Shown here one piece after another: positions 16,258-24,268 of a stretch of DNA of 28,454 bases. Position numbers and translations under genes: made by a program. Below the pieces are notes generated by a model, which ran no database searches, was not told the DNA's origin, and saw only the letters and a list, made by a program, of their open reading frames with translations. Every line of letters begins with the position of its first letter. Position 1 is the first letter of the stretch. Source of the DNA: Acidobacteria bacterium UBA2994 (GTDB lineage: Bacteria; Acidobacteriota; Vicinamibacteria; Vicinamibacterales; UBA8438). The DNA lies in assembly GCA_002346545.1 (NCBI GenBank), contig DEAA01000017.1, positions 52,226-80,679 on the forward strand, written 5' to 3'.

Positions 16258-18031
16258 CGCTCTCCTAGCGTGCCTCCTGATCGGCGCATGCGCCTCTGGG
16301 GCCCGCGACCGGGCACAGCTGGCCGAACGGGCTGAAGATTTCGACCGAGCCGTGGTCGAATACACCCGCGCGCTGCAGGAACGCCCGGACGATCCGTCCC
16401 TTCGTCGCGACCTTGAACGGGCGAAGCTCCGCGCGGCGCAGCAACACTACGCCGAGGGGAGACGGCACGCTGGCCTTGGCAACTATGACGAAGCGCTCGT
16501 CGAGTATCAAATCGCGGCGGAGATGAACCCGCTGAGCGGTGAGATCCAGGACGCCGTACGCGACACCCGTCGCGCTGTGCAAACAAGACTGAAAGCCCGG
16601 GCAGACGGCCAGACCGAGCTCGAAGCCCTAGTCGAACGTACCCGCGCCCTTCCACCAAGTGGACTGGAGCTACCCGAGGACACGCTCCCGGAGTCGCTGG
16701 TCTTTCGCGATGCGAGCAGTCGAGATGTTTTCTCGGCTCTGGGACAATTTGCCGGAGTCAACGTCGTCTTCGATCCGACATTCAGTAACGAGGCGCTCTC
16801 AATCGACCTCCGCGGCAGCACCCTGACGGCGGCACTGACCGCGGTCGCCGCCTCCACAAGGAATTTCTACCGGGTCACTGCCCCGCAGACCGTGACGGTG
16901 ATCCCCGACACGCCAGCGAAGCGGCGAGAATACGAAGAAGAGGTCGTCCAGACTTTCTACCTCAGTAACGCCGACGTCGCGGAGACGATTGACATGCTAC
17001 GGCTGGTCATCGACCTGCGGCGCCTCGCGCCCATGACCGCCACCCGCGCCATCTCGATCAAGGACACCCCACAGCGGCTGGCGGCCGCGGGGCGTCTAAT
17101 CGCCGCGATCGACAAGGCGCGTCCAGAGGTGGTCATCGACGTTGAGCTGCTTGAGGTCGACCGCCAACGCCTCCGCGAGTACGGGCTACAGTTCGCCAGC
17201 ACGGGCTCGCCCGGTATCGATGGCTTCGCCACGCTGGACCAGACCAACCTCACTCTCGATGCTCTCGGGTCGCTAACCAGGGCCGATGTGTTCGTCGCGA
17301 ACCTGCCTGGGCTTTTCTACCGACTGCTGAAACGTGACGCCAACACCCGAACGCTGGCGAATCCACACCTGCGTACTTCTGAGGGCACGGCGGCGACCGC
17401 CCGATTCGGGCAGCGCGTCCCGGTACCCGTCACCACCTTCGCCCCATTCGCGACCGGGGGAATCCAGCAGCAGCCGATCACGTCGTTCAACTACGAGAAT
17501 ATCGGCGTCAACATCGATATCACGCCCTTCACGCACCACAACGATGACGTGTCGCTCGACCTGGCCATCGAGGTGCAGAGCGTGTCTGGCACCGGCTTTG
17601 GCGACCTGCCGACGTTCGGTAATCGCTCGATCACCACCTCGATCAGACTACGTGACGGCGAGACGAACATCCTGGCCGGCCTAATTCGAGACGATGAACG
17701 CGAGGTAATGGAAGGGATACCTGGACTGAGCGACCTTCCGATCATCGGCCGGCTCTTCGCCCGCAGTCAGCAGGAAATTCAGGAGACGGATATCATCGTC
17801 ACCCTCACGCCTCGCATCATCCGCGTGCTTGACCTCGACGAGTCTGATCTGCGCGCCTTCCGGGTAGAGCGCGACAGTGGGGCGGGGCTCGACATCAACG
17901 CTCCCTTACCCGCCTCGGCGGTGCCTGGCGCCATGCGGCCTGGCAGCCCAGCCGCGCCCCCGGGCGCTGGCGGCGCCGGACCCATCCGCGCCCTTCCGCT
18001 TCCTTCCGCTCCCCCGCTCGATCGGCGATAG
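16235..18031 (+). CDS. TPR-secretin lipoprotein (GspD/PilQ-family outer-membrane channel)
   Basis: A 598-aa protein. The lipobox IGAC gives a lipidated Cys19, so I start at ATG 16235 and not at the upstream ATG 16199. Residues about 25-120 are TPR-like helices (EDFDRAVVEYTRALQERPDD and LGNYDEALVEYQIAAEMNP). Residues about 150-225 form a secretin N-domain (LVFRDASSRDVFSALGQFAGVNVVFDP), followed by an N1-like domain and the secretin barrel: RTLANPHLRT, FGQRVPVPV, YENIGVNIDITPF, GETNILAGLI, IPGLSDLPIIGRLF and DIIVTLTPRIIR. The tail is Pro/Gly/Ala-rich. Secretins form the outer-membrane gate of type II secretion or type IV pili. No inner-membrane partners are in the window. Confidence 0.88.
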   Translation: MKQAPRASALLACLLIGACASGARDRAQLAERAEDFDRAVVEYTRALQERPDDPSLRRDLERAKLRAAQQHYAEGRRHAGLGNYDEALVEYQIAAEMNPLSGEIQDAVRDTRRAVQTRLKARADGQTELEALVERTRALPPSGLELPEDTLPESLVFRDASSRDVFSALGQFAGVNVVFDPTFSNEALSIDLRGSTLTAALTAVAASTRNFYRVTAPQTVTVIPDTPAKRREYEEEVVQTFYLSNADVAETIDMLRLVIDLRRLAPMTATRAISIKDTPQRLAAAGRLIAAIDKARPEVVIDVELLEVDRQRLREYGLQFASTGSPGIDGFATLDQTNLTLDALGSLTRADVFVANLPGLFYRLLKRDANTRTLANPHLRTSEGTAATARFGQRVPVPVTTFAPFATGGIQQQPITSFNYENIGVNIDITPFTHHNDDVSLDLAIEVQSVSGTGFGDLPTFGNRSITTSIRLRDGETNILAGLIRDDEREVMEGIPGLSDLPIIGRLFARSQQEIQETDIIVTLTPRIIRVLDLDESDLRAFRVERDSGAGLDINAPLPASAVPGAMRPGSPAAPPGAGGAGPIRALPLPSAPPLDRR

Positions 18032-18034
18032 GAG

Positions 18035-19324
18035 TCAGTCCTTCTTCGCCTCGATCTGAGCGCCAAGCTGCCCCAGCCGCTCCACTAGCTGGGCATAGCC
18101 TCGCTCCACCGTCTCCAGAGGGTAGATCCTACTAACGCCGTCGGCGGCCAAAGCCGCGGCGATCAGCGCCATCCCTGATCGCAGGTCCCGACTATCGAGG
18201 GTGCGACCGGTCAAAGGCGAGGGACCGTCGACGATCATGCGGTGAGGATCGCACAGAAACAGGTTGGCTCCCATGCCGCTCAACTGCTCGAGCGCGAACA
18301 GCCGCAGCTCATACATCCAGTCGTGCACCAGGGTGCGCCCCTCAGCCTGGGTGGCCAACACGCTGATCAGGCTCACCATATCGCTGGGAAACCCGGGCCA
18401 GGGCGCGGTCGTAATCTGGCGAACGGCGACGGGTCTGGACGCTGCTGACCGCATCACGTCGTCTTCGACCTCGCAGTCGACCTGCATTCGCTTCAGCACG
18501 GCCGTGATCGGTTCCAGGTGCCTTTGTCGCACCCCTCGCACCTCGATCTCACCGCCGCTAACCGCGGCTGCCACCACCCAGCTCCCCGCCTCGATATAGT
18601 CGCCCTCAAGGCGGTGCTCCGCGGCGCCCAGCACGCCGCCACCGGCAATCCGGATCGTCGGTGTGCCGGCCCCCTCGACCTGCGCTCCCATGGCGGACAG
18701 AAATTCACACAGCTCGATCACGTGCGGCTCGCAGGCCGCGTGCCGGATCTCACTCTCGCCATCGGCCGCTGCAGCTGCCAGGAGCGCGGTCTCGGTCCCG
18801 GTAACCGAGGCCTCCTCCAGATAGACCGACGTCGGCCGAAGCCCGTCTGGAGCCTCCAACACGTAGTCAGGACCGGTGCCCGGTCTGCGTCGGACCCCCA
18901 TCGCCTCCAAGGCCTGCAGATGAGCAGCTAGCGTCCGTCGAGCTGGAAAGTCGCCACCCGGCGGCGCCAGTATGACTTGGCCTCGCCGTGCCAGCAGCGG
19001 CCCGCACAACAAGACCGACCCGCGAAGTCGACCGACCAGGCGTCGGTCTGGTTCGTGACTGCTCAGCCCGCCGCAGTTCACGCGAACCGTAGTGGTCCCT
19101 ATCCCATAAACCTCCGCCCCGAGACCCGCCAACAGGTGGGCCATGACCTGGACATCCTTGATCCGAGGCATGTTGGTGAGAGTGCACTGATGCTCGGTTA
19201 GCAGGCACGCGGCCAGCAGCGGAAGCGCCGAGTTCTTGTTACCTTCGACCTCAACCTGACCGACCAGCGGATGTCCCCCCTCCACGGCCAGCGTCGTCAG
19301 TCCTTCGCCCCCCGACTTCACCAT
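18035..19324 (-). CDS. murA: UDP-GlcNAc enolpyruvyl transferase MurA, Asp active-site type
   Basis: MurA transfers enolpyruvate from PEP to UDP-GlcNAc, the first committed step of peptidoglycan synthesis. The protein is 429 aa from ATG 19324, chosen because GAGGAG lies upstream and the length fits the family (E. coli 419); an in-frame GTG at 19357 has a poorly spaced ribosome-binding site. It contains VEGNKNSALPLLAA (substrate Lys/Asn), GSVLLCGPLLARRGQ, FPSDMVSLISVL (catalytic Asp) and DLRSGMALIAAAL (the Arg397 equivalent). The loop that carries Cys115 in E. coli reads PPGGDFPARRTLAAH, so the cysteine is Asp125; Arg and His further on are kept. This predicts resistance to fosfomycin. It is the last gene of the minus-strand operon. 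Confidence 0.93.
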   Translation of the reverse strand: MVKSGGEGLTTLAVEGGHPLVGQVEVEGNKNSALPLLAACLLTEHQCTLTNMPRIKDVQVMAHLLAGLGAEVYGIGTTTVRVNCGGLSSHEPDRRLVGRLRGSVLLCGPLLARRGQVILAPPGGDFPARRTLAAHLQALEAMGVRRRPGTGPDYVLEAPDGLRPTSVYLEEASVTGTETALLAAAAADGESEIRHAACEPHVIELCEFLSAMGAQVEGAGTPTIRIAGGGVLGAAEHRLEGDYIEAGSWVVAAAVSGGEIEVRGVRQRHLEPITAVLKRMQVDCEVEDDVMRSAASRPVAVRQITTAPWPGFPSDMVSLISVLATQAEGRTLVHDWMYELRLFALEQLSGMGANLFLCDPHRMIVDGPSPLTGRTLDSRDLRSGMALIAAALAADGVSRIYPLETVERGYAQLVERLGQLGAQIEAKKD

Positions 19325-19366
19325 GTCGTCTTCCGCTCCTCGCCCCCGAACGCTCACGCTCCAGAG

Positions 19367-20308
19367 TCAGAACTCACCCAGATACACCAGTTCCAGCCGC
19401 AGCTGGATCCCAAACCGCCGCGCTACCTCTCGCCGACAGCGCTCTAGCAACGCACGAATGTCAGCCGCCCGAGCAGTCCCTTCATTAACGATGAAGTTCC
19501 CATGCACGGTGGACACCACCGCTCCGCCCTGCCTGCTCCCTTTAAGTCCGGCGCGGTCAATCAGCGCTCCAGCCGACCGAGGCACATCGTCCGGTAGCGG
19601 GCCATCGTCCGCACGGGGATTCTGGAATACACATCCCGCCGAGGCCCGATCGAGAGGCTGCGTCCGTTTCCGGAACGCCAACGAGTCGCGCGCCGCCAGG
19701 CGGAGGACCGCCGGATCACCTGACCGCACCGCAAACTCCACCCAGGACACCACTTCGCTGGTGTGCTTAACCCGGCTCTCGTCGTAGTCGAAGGCCATCT
19801 CGTCAGCGGACACCTCGATACGGGTGCCCGCCTCGTCTACTAGCCCGACCGCGGTCACCATATCACCCACCAGCCGACCATCGAAGTGCGCGTTGCCATG
19901 GATCGCGCCCCCGACCGTTCCTGGTGTACCGGCCCAGCTCTCCAATCCGGCCATGCCACGCCGAATGGTCCAGCGGACAAGACCGTTGAGGGTGACACCG
20001 GCGTCCGCCCGCACTCGATCGGGCCCGGTCGCATGGAGACGACCGTGCCGCAGACGCACGACAAGACCCCGAACTCCCCCGTCCCCAACGAGGACATTCG
20101 AACCACCCCCAAGGATGGTCAGCGGGATGCCCAGCGCAGCCGTCTCCCGAATCGCCGTGACCAGCTCGTCTGGTCGGTCGGTCTGGAGCAGCCAGTCAGC
20201 TGGCCCACCCGTACGAAAGGTGGTGAAAGGAACCAGTGACGCCCCGTCCCTCACCCGGGTCCCGAAGAGCTCCTTAAGGCGAGCGTTGACAAGTCCTTGG
20301 GACTCCAT
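19367..20308 (-). CDS. murB: UDP-N-acetylenolpyruvoylglucosamine reductase MurB
   Basis: MurB is the FAD enzyme that reduces enolpyruvyl-UDP-GlcNAc to UDP-MurNAc with NADPH. The protein is 313 aa from ATG 20308, which lies four bases past the pxpC stop. FAD-binding segments are TILGGGSNVLVGDGGVRGLV and ESWAGTPGTVGGAIHGNAH. The proton-donor motif is SAGCVFQNP, with Cys226 where E. coli has Ser229. The family's YR pair (Arg159 in E. coli) reads FDYDESR here, with Asp176 replacing Arg. The end has HGNFIVNEGTA and a LELVYLGEF tail. An open frame upstream of 20308 is not MurB-like. It sits between pxpC and murA in the operon. Confidence 0.93.
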   Translation of the reverse strand: MESQGLVNARLKELFGTRVRDGASLVPFTTFRTGGPADWLLQTDRPDELVTAIRETAALGIPLTILGGGSNVLVGDGGVRGLVVRLRHGRLHATGPDRVRADAGVTLNGLVRWTIRRGMAGLESWAGTPGTVGGAIHGNAHFDGRLVGDMVTAVGLVDEAGTRIEVSADEMAFDYDESRVKHTSEVVSWVEFAVRSGDPAVLRLAARDSLAFRKRTQPLDRASAGCVFQNPRADDGPLPDDVPRSAGALIDRAGLKGSRQGGAVVSTVHGNFIVNEGTARAADIRALLERCRREVARRFGIQLRLELVYLGEF

Positions 20309-20312
20309 CACC

Positions 20313-21239
20313 TCACGCCATCCCACCCGCCTGCAACCGCAGCGCGTCCTCACGCGATGCGAGCGCGACATGCGCGGACGAATAGCTACATGGCTTGAAC
20401 TCGACCCAGTCGCCAGGGGCCAACTGGGCAGCCACCCCAACGTCAGCCGAGATAACCGTCGCCGGGGCTCGATACCCCCCTGTCGTCTGCCGGTCGGCCA
20501 TCAGCAGAATCGGTTCTCCGGAGGGAGGCACCTGGATCGTGCCGACGGGCGTGGCCGCCGACAACCCACTGGCGGGTCTCCCCGGCGAAACCGACGGTCC
20601 AGACAGCCGATATCCCATGCGATTCGACGTCGGGCCGAGACGAAAACGCGGACCGAAGAGCAGTTCAGGCCGACCGCCGCCGTCATCCCGCACGAGAACC
20701 CGCAGCACCGCACCCCCCCGTGGCAGCGGAAAGGGCGGCCGCAGCTTCTTTCCCGGTCGAGCTCCACCGTGGGGATCGCCCACGTCCAGACAATCCTCTG
20801 CTCTGAGCGAGCGACCGTCCAATCCGCCGAACCGGCTCGCCAGATCGGTACTCCGGCTGCCAAACACCATCGGCAGCTCGAAGCCTCCGGCCACCGCGAG
20901 GTAGGCTCGTGCACCGGCAGTCCGTGGTCCGAACGACAGTCGGCCACCGGCTGAGAGCGAGAAGGTGCATCCGCTCGGTACAGTCCGGCCGTCAATTTCG
21001 AGCCAGAACCGAGCTCCGACGACCGCGATCGTCGCGTCCTCACTGAACTCCAGCTTGGGCCCGGCAAGCGTGACCTCGAGAGTAGCGGCCTCGGGCAGGT
21101 TACCCACCAAGTGATTCGCGACGCGATGCGACCACGTGTCCATCGCGCCGGAAACAGGAATCCCCCATGCCTGATGCCCCCAGCGTCCAAGGTCCTGCAC
21201 CGTGGTCAATGGTCCCGGAGCAATGACACGGACCCTCAT
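20313..21239 (-). CDS. pxpC: 5-oxoprolinase subunit C / biotin-dependent carboxylase-like (KipA/YbgK)
   Basis: A 308-aa PxpC-family protein. PxpA, PxpB and PxpC together open 5-oxoproline to glutamate using ATP. Family segments are PGPLTTVQDLGRWGHQAWGIPVSGAMD at the N-terminus, NHLVGNLPEAATLEVTLAGP, YLAVAGGFE, PTSNRMGYRL and PILLMADRQTTGGYR near the C-terminus. Its ATG shares one base with the pxpB stop (TAATG), so the two subunits are made in step. It lies in a murein recycling and synthesis operon. No pxpA is present in the window. Confidence 0.92.
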   Translation of the reverse strand: MRVRVIAPGPLTTVQDLGRWGHQAWGIPVSGAMDTWSHRVANHLVGNLPEAATLEVTLAGPKLEFSEDATIAVVGARFWLEIDGRTVPSGCTFSLSAGGRLSFGPRTAGARAYLAVAGGFELPMVFGSRSTDLASRFGGLDGRSLRAEDCLDVGDPHGGARPGKKLRPPFPLPRGGAVLRVLVRDDGGGRPELLFGPRFRLGPTSNRMGYRLSGPSVSPGRPASGLSAATPVGTIQVPPSGEPILLMADRQTTGGYRAPATVISADVGVAAQLAPGDWVEFKPCSYSSAHVALASREDALRLQAGGMA

Positions 21240-21940
21240 TAGCTCTCCACCACTCTGGGCTCAAACCGCACCAGATCGCCCGCACGAAATATACACGCCG
21301 GCTCAGCCTGAAGGGTAAACGGCGCGATATCGGCGGTCCCGATCAATTGCCAGCCCCCCGGCGCTGCCGACGGATAGATTCCTGTTTGTCGACCCGCAAT
21401 CCCGACCGATCGCGCCGGCACCGCCAGTCGGGGCGTCGCACGTCGAGGCATAGCGATGCGACTGTCGACGACCCCCATATACGCAAACCCGGGCAAGAAA
21501 CCCAGCATGAACACACGATAGTGTCCAGCCGCGTGCCGGCGCACCACCTCGTCGATCGAGCAGCCGGCAAACGCGGCAACCGCCTCGAGGTCTGGACCAC
21601 CCGGTCCGCCGTACCGAACGCCTACCGTGATCTCCCGCTGTGCTTCGGCCGCCGGGGCCGACGACTCGGCCCAGCTGAGCAGGCGCCGTGACAGAACCTC
21701 GGCATCGCCCGCGACCGGATCGAGATACACGGTCACGGCGCTGTGGGTCGGCACGACATCTCGGACCCCCTCCACCCGCGCCAGCCGCACCTGTCTCGCA
21801 ATCTCGACCGCTCTCGCATTCACACGCGGATCGAGGTCGGCGTCACACTCGACCACAAGAGCCGCATCGCCGCACCACCGCACGCGCCACCCGGATCTCC
21901 CGGACGACCTGCTGTCGGTCTGCCGCTCGGTCGCGCTCAC
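21239..21940 (-). CDS. pxpB: 5-oxoprolinase subunit B (KipI/YbgJ family)
   Basis: A 233-aa PxpB-family protein, partner of PxpC. It shows WRVRWCGDAALVVE at the N-terminus, VVPTHSAVTVYLDP, YRVFMLGFLPGFAYMG, PRRATPRLAVPARSVGIA, and TGIYPSAAPGGWQLIG, all typical of the family. GTG start at 21940 overlaps the mpl stop (GTGA). In Bacillus the homologue KipI inhibits the sporulation kinase KinA, but the bacterial PxpB role in 5-oxoproline hydrolysis is more general. An extra 15 hydrophilic residues precede the conserved start. Confidence 0.92.
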   Translation of the reverse strand: MSATERQTDSRSSGRSGWRVRWCGDAALVVECDADLDPRVNARAVEIARQVRLARVEGVRDVVPTHSAVTVYLDPVAGDAEVLSRRLLSWAESSAPAAEAQREITVGVRYGGPGGPDLEAVAAFAGCSIDEVVRRHAAGHYRVFMLGFLPGFAYMGVVDSRIAMPRRATPRLAVPARSVGIAGRQTGIYPSAAPGGWQLIGTADIAPFTLQAEPACIFRAGDLVRFEPRVVES

Positions 21941-23331
21941 CCGTCCGCCGCCAACCTGTCGAGAAGTTTCTGGTGGATGCCGTCGAACGAGCCGTTGGAC
22001 ATCACGACGACGAGATCGCCAGATATCGCTTCCGTCGCCACTGTGGCCACGATCGCCTCCACCTCGGGCAGATGCCTGGCGCGAGGCCCGTCACGGCGGA
22101 TCGCGTCGACTAGTTCGGCCTCAGACAGTCGCTCCTCGTCTGGCAAGGACGCACGATACACCCGACCGACGATCACCTCGTCAGCCGCATTGAAGGCTCG
22201 TCCAAACGGATCCTGGAAGACACGACGACAGGCGGTGGCCGACCGCGGCTCGAAGAGCGCCCAGATCCGTCGGTCCGGGTGGGCCGCTCGCACCCCGGCC
22301 AACGTCTCCCGCACCGCGGTGGGGTGGTGGGCAAAGTCGTCATAGACGGTCACGCCCCGTTCGACTCCCCTCACCTCGAGCCGGCGGCGCACTCCCTTGA
22401 AGCGGGAGAGCGCGTCGGCGATCGTGGAGGCGTCGAGACCGACATGTCGAGCCACGGCGAACGTGGCCAACGCATTTCGTACGTTGAACGCGCCGATGAG
22501 GGGAAGAGTCACTGTCGCCTCCGGTCGCCCGCCGTGGGTCACCGTAAAGCGGGTCACGTCAACATCAGCCACCAACTCCGTCGCCCTCCATTCGGCGTGC
22601 GCCCCGAGACCGAACGACTCGACCTGACACGGAGCCGCTCCCCCGAGTGCCAGCGCTTCGAGGTCGTCGGCGCCCACGATCAATCGGCCCCGGGCGGGAA
22701 GGAGCGCGACCAGACTAGCCATCGCCTGGCGGATGCCGTCGACGTCGGTATAAATGTCAGCGTGATCGAATTCCAGATTGCCGAGCACCAGCACGTCCGG
22801 GACGTACTTCAAGAACTTTGCAGTCTTGTCGAAGAAGGCGCTGTCGTACTCATCTCCTTCGATGATGAACTCGGACCCTGAACCCAGACGGTAGCTGGAT
22901 CCGAAGTTACCGGTCACTCCGCCGACCAAAAAGCTGGGATCGCGCCCCCCGGCGGTCAGCACCCAGGCCAGCAGCGACGTGGTGGTTGTTTTCCCGTGGG
23001 TTCCAGCCACGACCAACGACCGGCGCTCCCAAAGAAAAGTCTCACGCACCATCTCCGGCAAAGAGCAATATCGCACCTTCCGGTCGAGCGTCGCTTCGAC
23101 CTCCGGATTTCCTCGCGACACCACGTTGCCTATAACTACCAGGTCCAACCCGTCGGTGATCCGATCCGCGTCGAAGCCATCGTGAACGGCGATATCGCGG
23201 GCGGCAAGGAAATCGGACATCGGGGGATAGACGTGCTGGTCCGATCCCTGCACCGAATAGCCCCGCTCTTGGAGCATCGCGGCCAGCGTCGCCATGGCCG
23301 TACCACAGATACCGATGAGGTGTACGGTCAT
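21937..23331 (-). CDS. mpl: Murein tripeptide ligase Mpl
   Basis: Mpl attaches recycled L-Ala-D-Glu-meso-DAP tripeptide to UDP-MurNAc, bypassing MurC, MurD and MurE. The protein is 464 aa from ATG 23331, which has GGAGG four bases upstream; the longer frame is low-complexity Arg/Gly. It shows VHLIGICGTAMATLAAML, VYPPMSDFL, NVVSRGNPEVEA, the P-loop VAGTHGKTTTTSLLA, LVGGVTGNFGSSYRLG, EGDEYDSAFFDK, NLEFDHADIYTD, VYDDFAHHPTAV and MSNGSFDGIHQKLL. GNFGSS, the RGNP motif and the GIHQK end distinguish Mpl from MurC. It overlaps ldcA by four bases (ATGA). Confidence 0.95.
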   Translation of the reverse strand: MTVHLIGICGTAMATLAAMLQERGYSVQGSDQHVYPPMSDFLAARDIAVHDGFDADRITDGLDLVVIGNVVSRGNPEVEATLDRKVRYCSLPEMVRETFLWERRSLVVAGTHGKTTTTSLLAWVLTAGGRDPSFLVGGVTGNFGSSYRLGSGSEFIIEGDEYDSAFFDKTAKFLKYVPDVLVLGNLEFDHADIYTDVDGIRQAMASLVALLPARGRLIVGADDLEALALGGAAPCQVESFGLGAHAEWRATELVADVDVTRFTVTHGGRPEATVTLPLIGAFNVRNALATFAVARHVGLDASTIADALSRFKGVRRRLEVRGVERGVTVYDDFAHHPTAVRETLAGVRAAHPDRRIWALFEPRSATACRRVFQDPFGRAFNAADEVIVGRVYRASLPDEERLSEAELVDAIRRDGPRARHLPEVEAIVATVATEAISGDLVVVMSNGSFDGIHQKLLDRLAADG

Positions 23332-24254
23332 CGCGCCTCCACGGCCGCTTCGAGCACCTCGACCTCGGCGCCTGCGCCGCCTGACACCCTCACCTCCACC
23401 CCGAGAGGCACGGTCAGGGCGGGACCACGCGTATGGCCGGTCGCGAGCCCGAACAGCACCGGCCCATCGACCGACTCGAGCAGACGGGAAAGTACTTCTC
23501 TGGCCGTCGGCGTCCCGCATTCTTCATCGCATCCGGGAAACTCTCCACACACGACGGCTGACGCCTTGGTGAGGATTCCACTTGCCGCGAGCTGAGTGAT
23601 CATGCGGTCGAGTCGATACGGCCGCTCCCCGACGTCTTCCAGCAGCAGCACGTAGCCCTCGGGAGGGTCGAAGGAGTACGGCGTTCCGAGCGATGCGACC
23701 AACTGCGTTAGAGTCCCACCCAAAAGCGGTCCGGTGGCCTCGCCTCGCCTGACGACTTCAACCCCCTTTGTCGAAAGTGCTCCCATCGGGGTCTCCCCAG
23801 ACACGGCAGCCAGCAGCGAGCCTCGGTCGTAGCCGGGTATCTCCTCACCCAAGTTTACGACCAAGGGTCCGTGGAAACTGACCAAGCCGCACACTCGGCC
23901 CAGATAGATCAGCAGGGCGGTCAGATCACTGTGGCCGATGAACGGCTTGCGGGCAGCACGGAGCAGCTTGGGGTCGAGCAGTGGCAGCACCTGCGCGCTC
24001 CCGTAGCCACCGCGTATCGCCATGATGCCGGCTATATTCGGGTCTTTCCACGCCTCGAGTAGCGATCGGGCACGAGTGGCCGGAGAGCCAGCGGTGTAGC
24101 CCAGTCGCGCGAACGCATCGCGGGCCGGCACCGGCACAAAGCCAAGCTGCCGGATCTCGGTGACACCAGCCTCATACGTAGCCTGATCGAAGGGGCTGGC
24201 CAAGGCCACAAGCGCCACCCGGTCTCCAGGGACGAGCGGCTGCGGTTTGAGCAT
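23328..24254 (-). CDS. ldcA: Muramoyltetrapeptide (LD-) carboxypeptidase LdcA
   Basis: A cytosolic serine peptidase of family S66 (308 aa) that removes the terminal D-Ala from recycled murein tetrapeptide, giving the tripeptide used by Mpl. It has the N-terminal PGDRVALVALASP, GIMAIRGGYGSAQVLPLLD, the nucleophile Ser in FIGHSDLTALL, the Glu of LLLEDVGERPYRLDRM and the His of LATGHTRGPALTVPLG. The start ATG 24254 is 14 bases after the nagZ stop. It overlaps mpl, the next enzyme of the pathway. Confidence 0.95.
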   Translation of the reverse strand: MLKPQPLVPGDRVALVALASPFDQATYEAGVTEIRQLGFVPVPARDAFARLGYTAGSPATRARSLLEAWKDPNIAGIMAIRGGYGSAQVLPLLDPKLLRAARKPFIGHSDLTALLIYLGRVCGLVSFHGPLVVNLGEEIPGYDRGSLLAAVSGETPMGALSTKGVEVVRRGEATGPLLGGTLTQLVASLGTPYSFDPPEGYVLLLEDVGERPYRLDRMITQLAASGILTKASAVVCGEFPGCDEECGTPTAREVLSRLLESVDGPVLFGLATGHTRGPALTVPLGVEVRVSGGAGAEVEVLEAAVEAR

Positions 24255-24268
24255 GAGATTCGAGGCGC

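Noticed and set aside
19824..20954. 376-codon plus-strand open frame opposite pxpC and murB
   Set aside because: Arg/Pro/Ser-rich translation with no domain, fully covered by two well-supported minus-strand genes.
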